From Bordetella parapertussis (GTDB lineage: Bacteria; Pseudomonadota; Gammaproteobacteria; Burkholderiales; SG8-39), in the NCBI GenBank assembly GCA_945869935.1, contig CAMBSA010000141.1, positions 1 through 5,819 on the forward strand: a stretch of 5,819 nt of DNA. The letters run 5' to 3'. Both the position numbers and the translations under genes were made by a program. A model generated the notes under the pieces. It ran no database searches, was not told the DNA's origin, and saw only the letters and a program-made list of their open reading frames with translations. Positions 5,029 through 5,819 of the stretch are shown here, piece by piece. Position 1 is the first letter of the stretch, and each line of letters opens with the position of its first letter.

Positions 5029-5396
5029 GAGCTGTGATCAAAGTGGAAACGCCAGAAGCGTTCTTCAAGCGGGGAAAAGTGATTGCCAAGCTGGCGGATC
5101 AGGGAAAACCGATTCCGCGAGAGCACATCATTGCGTTTGAGAACCCAGAGGACATGGCGCGATTAATCACGACCGCGAAGTTGGCCCTGTTCCGGGAAGT
5201 ACGTCAGCGCCCGGGATCAATCACTGAACTCTCGGAGCGACTTCACCGCGACCGTAGTGCTGTAAAACGCGATATCGACGAACTGGAGAGGGCCGGCTTA
5301 ATTGAGGTGGAGGATATGCCGTTGCCGGGCACGGCCGGAAAAAGGAAGTCCGAGCCGTGGCTGAGCAGGTGTTGTTGGCGATTTAAGAATGACTCG
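5025..5396 (+). pseudogene. Winged-helix DNA-binding protein, TumA-like antitoxin (HVO_A0114 family), frameshifted near its C-terminus
   Basis: The product starts MRAVIKVETPEAFFKRGKVI and contains the family-typical IPREHIIAFENPEDMARL (30-47). A winged helix follows at about 48-97: KLALFREV, then GSITELSERLHRDRSAVKRD with the recognition helix at about 74-88, then LIEVED as the wing. Proteins of this type are MarR-like repressors and often the antitoxin of a TumE-type pair. After Gly105 the frame goes wrong. It reads KRKSEPWLSRCCWRFK and ends at 5429, while the -1 frame reads KEVRAVAEQVLLAI and stops at TAA 5394-5396, which is the expected family ending. One A is missing from the A-run at 5339-5343. 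DNA binding may survive because the break lies after the wing. Programmed slippage on A-AAA-AGG is possible but less likely than a simple deletion or a sequencing error. Confidence 0.8.
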
Positions 5397-5439
5397 TCGC
5401 GCGCAGGGTGTGGGCGTCGGTGCGCTTGATTTTCGCTCC

Positions 5440-5592
5440 CGCCGGATGCCAGAAGTTCCAGCAGCGGGGCCATAGGAACAGCCGTTCTGGCAACCACAAG
5501 AGCGGCGATTCCGGAACCCACAGCATTCCCCACGGCAGCAAACCCTCAAAGGCCATCGGTGCTCCCCTCGGCGGCCACAACGCCGGATGCCA
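5440..5592 (+). repeat. 12-bp direct repeat CGCCGGATGCCA flanking a 129-bp segment
   Basis: CGCCGGATGCCA occurs at 5440-5451 and 5581-5592, perfect over 12 bases. The segment between contains the hairpin at 5448-5491. Such a pair could be a target duplication of a small insertion, or attachment-like sites, but no matching terminal inverted repeats were found inside it. Confidence 0.45.
5448..5491. other. Imperfect stem-loop
   Basis: GCCAGAAGTTCC (5448-5459) pairs with GGAAC (5475-5479) and TTCTGGC (5485-5491). This gives a 12-bp stem with a 5-base bulge (AGCCG) on the right arm and a 15-base loop. There is no following T-run, so a simple intrinsic terminator is unlikely. It could be a structured RNA or the recombination site of a mobile element. 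Confidence 0.45.
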
Positions 5593-5664
5593 TATTGAAG
5601 ACAGGAGCCCTGAAGCCCGAGTATTGATAATATTTACATAAATTAATCGGAGACTATTCTCAGT

Positions 5665-5819
5665 TTACAGATATTTCGGAGCAATATGAATCCCATATTT
5701 TATATTGTAAGCCCCGGTGTTTGATGGTCGTACAGTTCCTAACCCATCGGTGATCTGCTCGACCTTGGACTTGGGGTCGGGCACCTTGCCAACGAGGATG
5801 TCGCGGGCGGTGTCGATGC
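5665..5819 (-). CDS. C-terminal part of an unidentified gene running off the right edge
   Basis: On the minus strand, from 5817 to a TAA at 5665-5667, 50 codons are open. They begin IDTARDILVGKVPDPKSK, then VEQITDGLG, then TVRPSNTGAYNIKYGIHIAPKYL. The first 30 or so residues use GC-rich codons typical of a real gene. The last 18 or so lie in AT-rich DNA and look like a new tail gained when the original 3' end was lost, with a composition switch at about 5712-5716. I do not recognise the family. The gene's start lies outside the window. Confidence 0.5.
   Translation of the reverse strand, partial: IDTARDILVGKVPDPKSKVEQITDGLGTVRPSNTGAYNIKYGIHIAPKYL
5683..5699. promoter_or_regulatory. AT-rich dyad AATATG-N5-CATATT
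   Basis: This is a perfect 6-bp-arm inverted repeat in the AT-rich patch at about 5620-5712, which stands out from the GC-rich surroundings. A further overlapping pair CAATAT/ATATTG spans about 5682-5707. It could be an operator or simply AT-rich sequence. It lies inside the tail of the partial minus-strand frame. Confidence 0.3.

Larger units (their letters stand above)
5397..5664. other. Intergenic stretch without a recognisable gene
   Basis: This is GC-rich sequence to about 5615 and AT-rich after it. Both strands are open over part of the GC-rich stretch; the minus frame is unusually rich in Trp and Pro (LLWLPERLFLWP, WHPAGAKI). I recognise no family and saw no convincing ribosome binding site. 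It contains a hairpin (5448-5491) and a 12-bp direct repeat (5440-5451 and 5581-5592). It may be the remnant of a mobile element. Confidence 0.4.

Noticed and set aside
4758..5126. Minus-strand 122-codon frame across repeat copy 3
   Set aside because: It runs antisense to the winged-helix gene start and through the repeat. No family is recognised, and the same frame ends early in copies 1 and 2.
5383..5580. Trp/Pro-rich minus-strand protein of about 65 residues
   Set aside because: There is no ribosome binding site, no recognisable family, and the opposite strand is equally open, so coding is not supported.

Overview
The window looks like GC-rich proteobacterial accessory DNA, most likely betaproteobacterial (Burkholderiales type). 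The main reason is two Bug/TctC-type periplasmic solute-binding proteins, a family strongly expanded in that order, together with high-GC codon use and Shine-Dalgarno-led genes. The exact genus cannot be read from the sequence.

Layout. Positions 1-146 hold no gene I can identify. A roughly 135-bp direct repeat occurs three times in the same orientation (160-294, 2011-2145, 4827-4962) and divides the window into three modules. A fourth, decayed copy of its left part lies at about 4758-4812. Module A (about 302-2010) carries an intact Bug protein on the plus strand. It is followed by the broken N-terminal piece of an alpha/beta hydrolase (frameshifted, 1397 to about 1695) and a VOC/glyoxalase gene start that has an in-frame stop and is cut off exactly where repeat copy 2 begins. 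Module B (2152 to about 4740, minus strand) carries an intact FrsA-like alpha/beta hydrolase followed by a second Bug protein. A LysR-type dyad (T-N11-A) lies upstream of the hydrolase. Module C (4963-5396, plus strand) is the tail of an unidentified reading frame overlapping, by ATGA, a winged-helix regulator resembling TumA-type antitoxins (HVO_A0114 family). That regulator has lost its last codons' frame by one missing A in a short A-run. The right end (5397-5819) has a hairpin, a 12-bp direct repeat, an AT-rich patch and the C-terminal part of an unidentified minus-strand gene that runs off the window.

How it fits together. Bug proteins bind small carboxylates in the periplasm, FrsA-like alpha/beta hydrolases cut ester or C-C bonds, and VOC enzymes are often ring-cleavage dioxygenases or isomerases. 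Modules A and B therefore look like two versions of a catabolic cassette (Bug plus hydrolase, plus VOC in A). A is decayed and B is apparently complete. The intact hydrolase and the hydrolase fragment are clearly related but diverged, so they are paralogues and not a recent duplication.

The most interesting signal is the repeat. It has near-identical copies, short imperfect terminal inverted repeats (AAGAAT/ATTCTT), copies lying at the edge of truncated genes, and right ends within 6 to 62 bases of coding sequence. It behaves like a small non-autonomous mobile or recombinogenic element. I do not recognise it as a named family.
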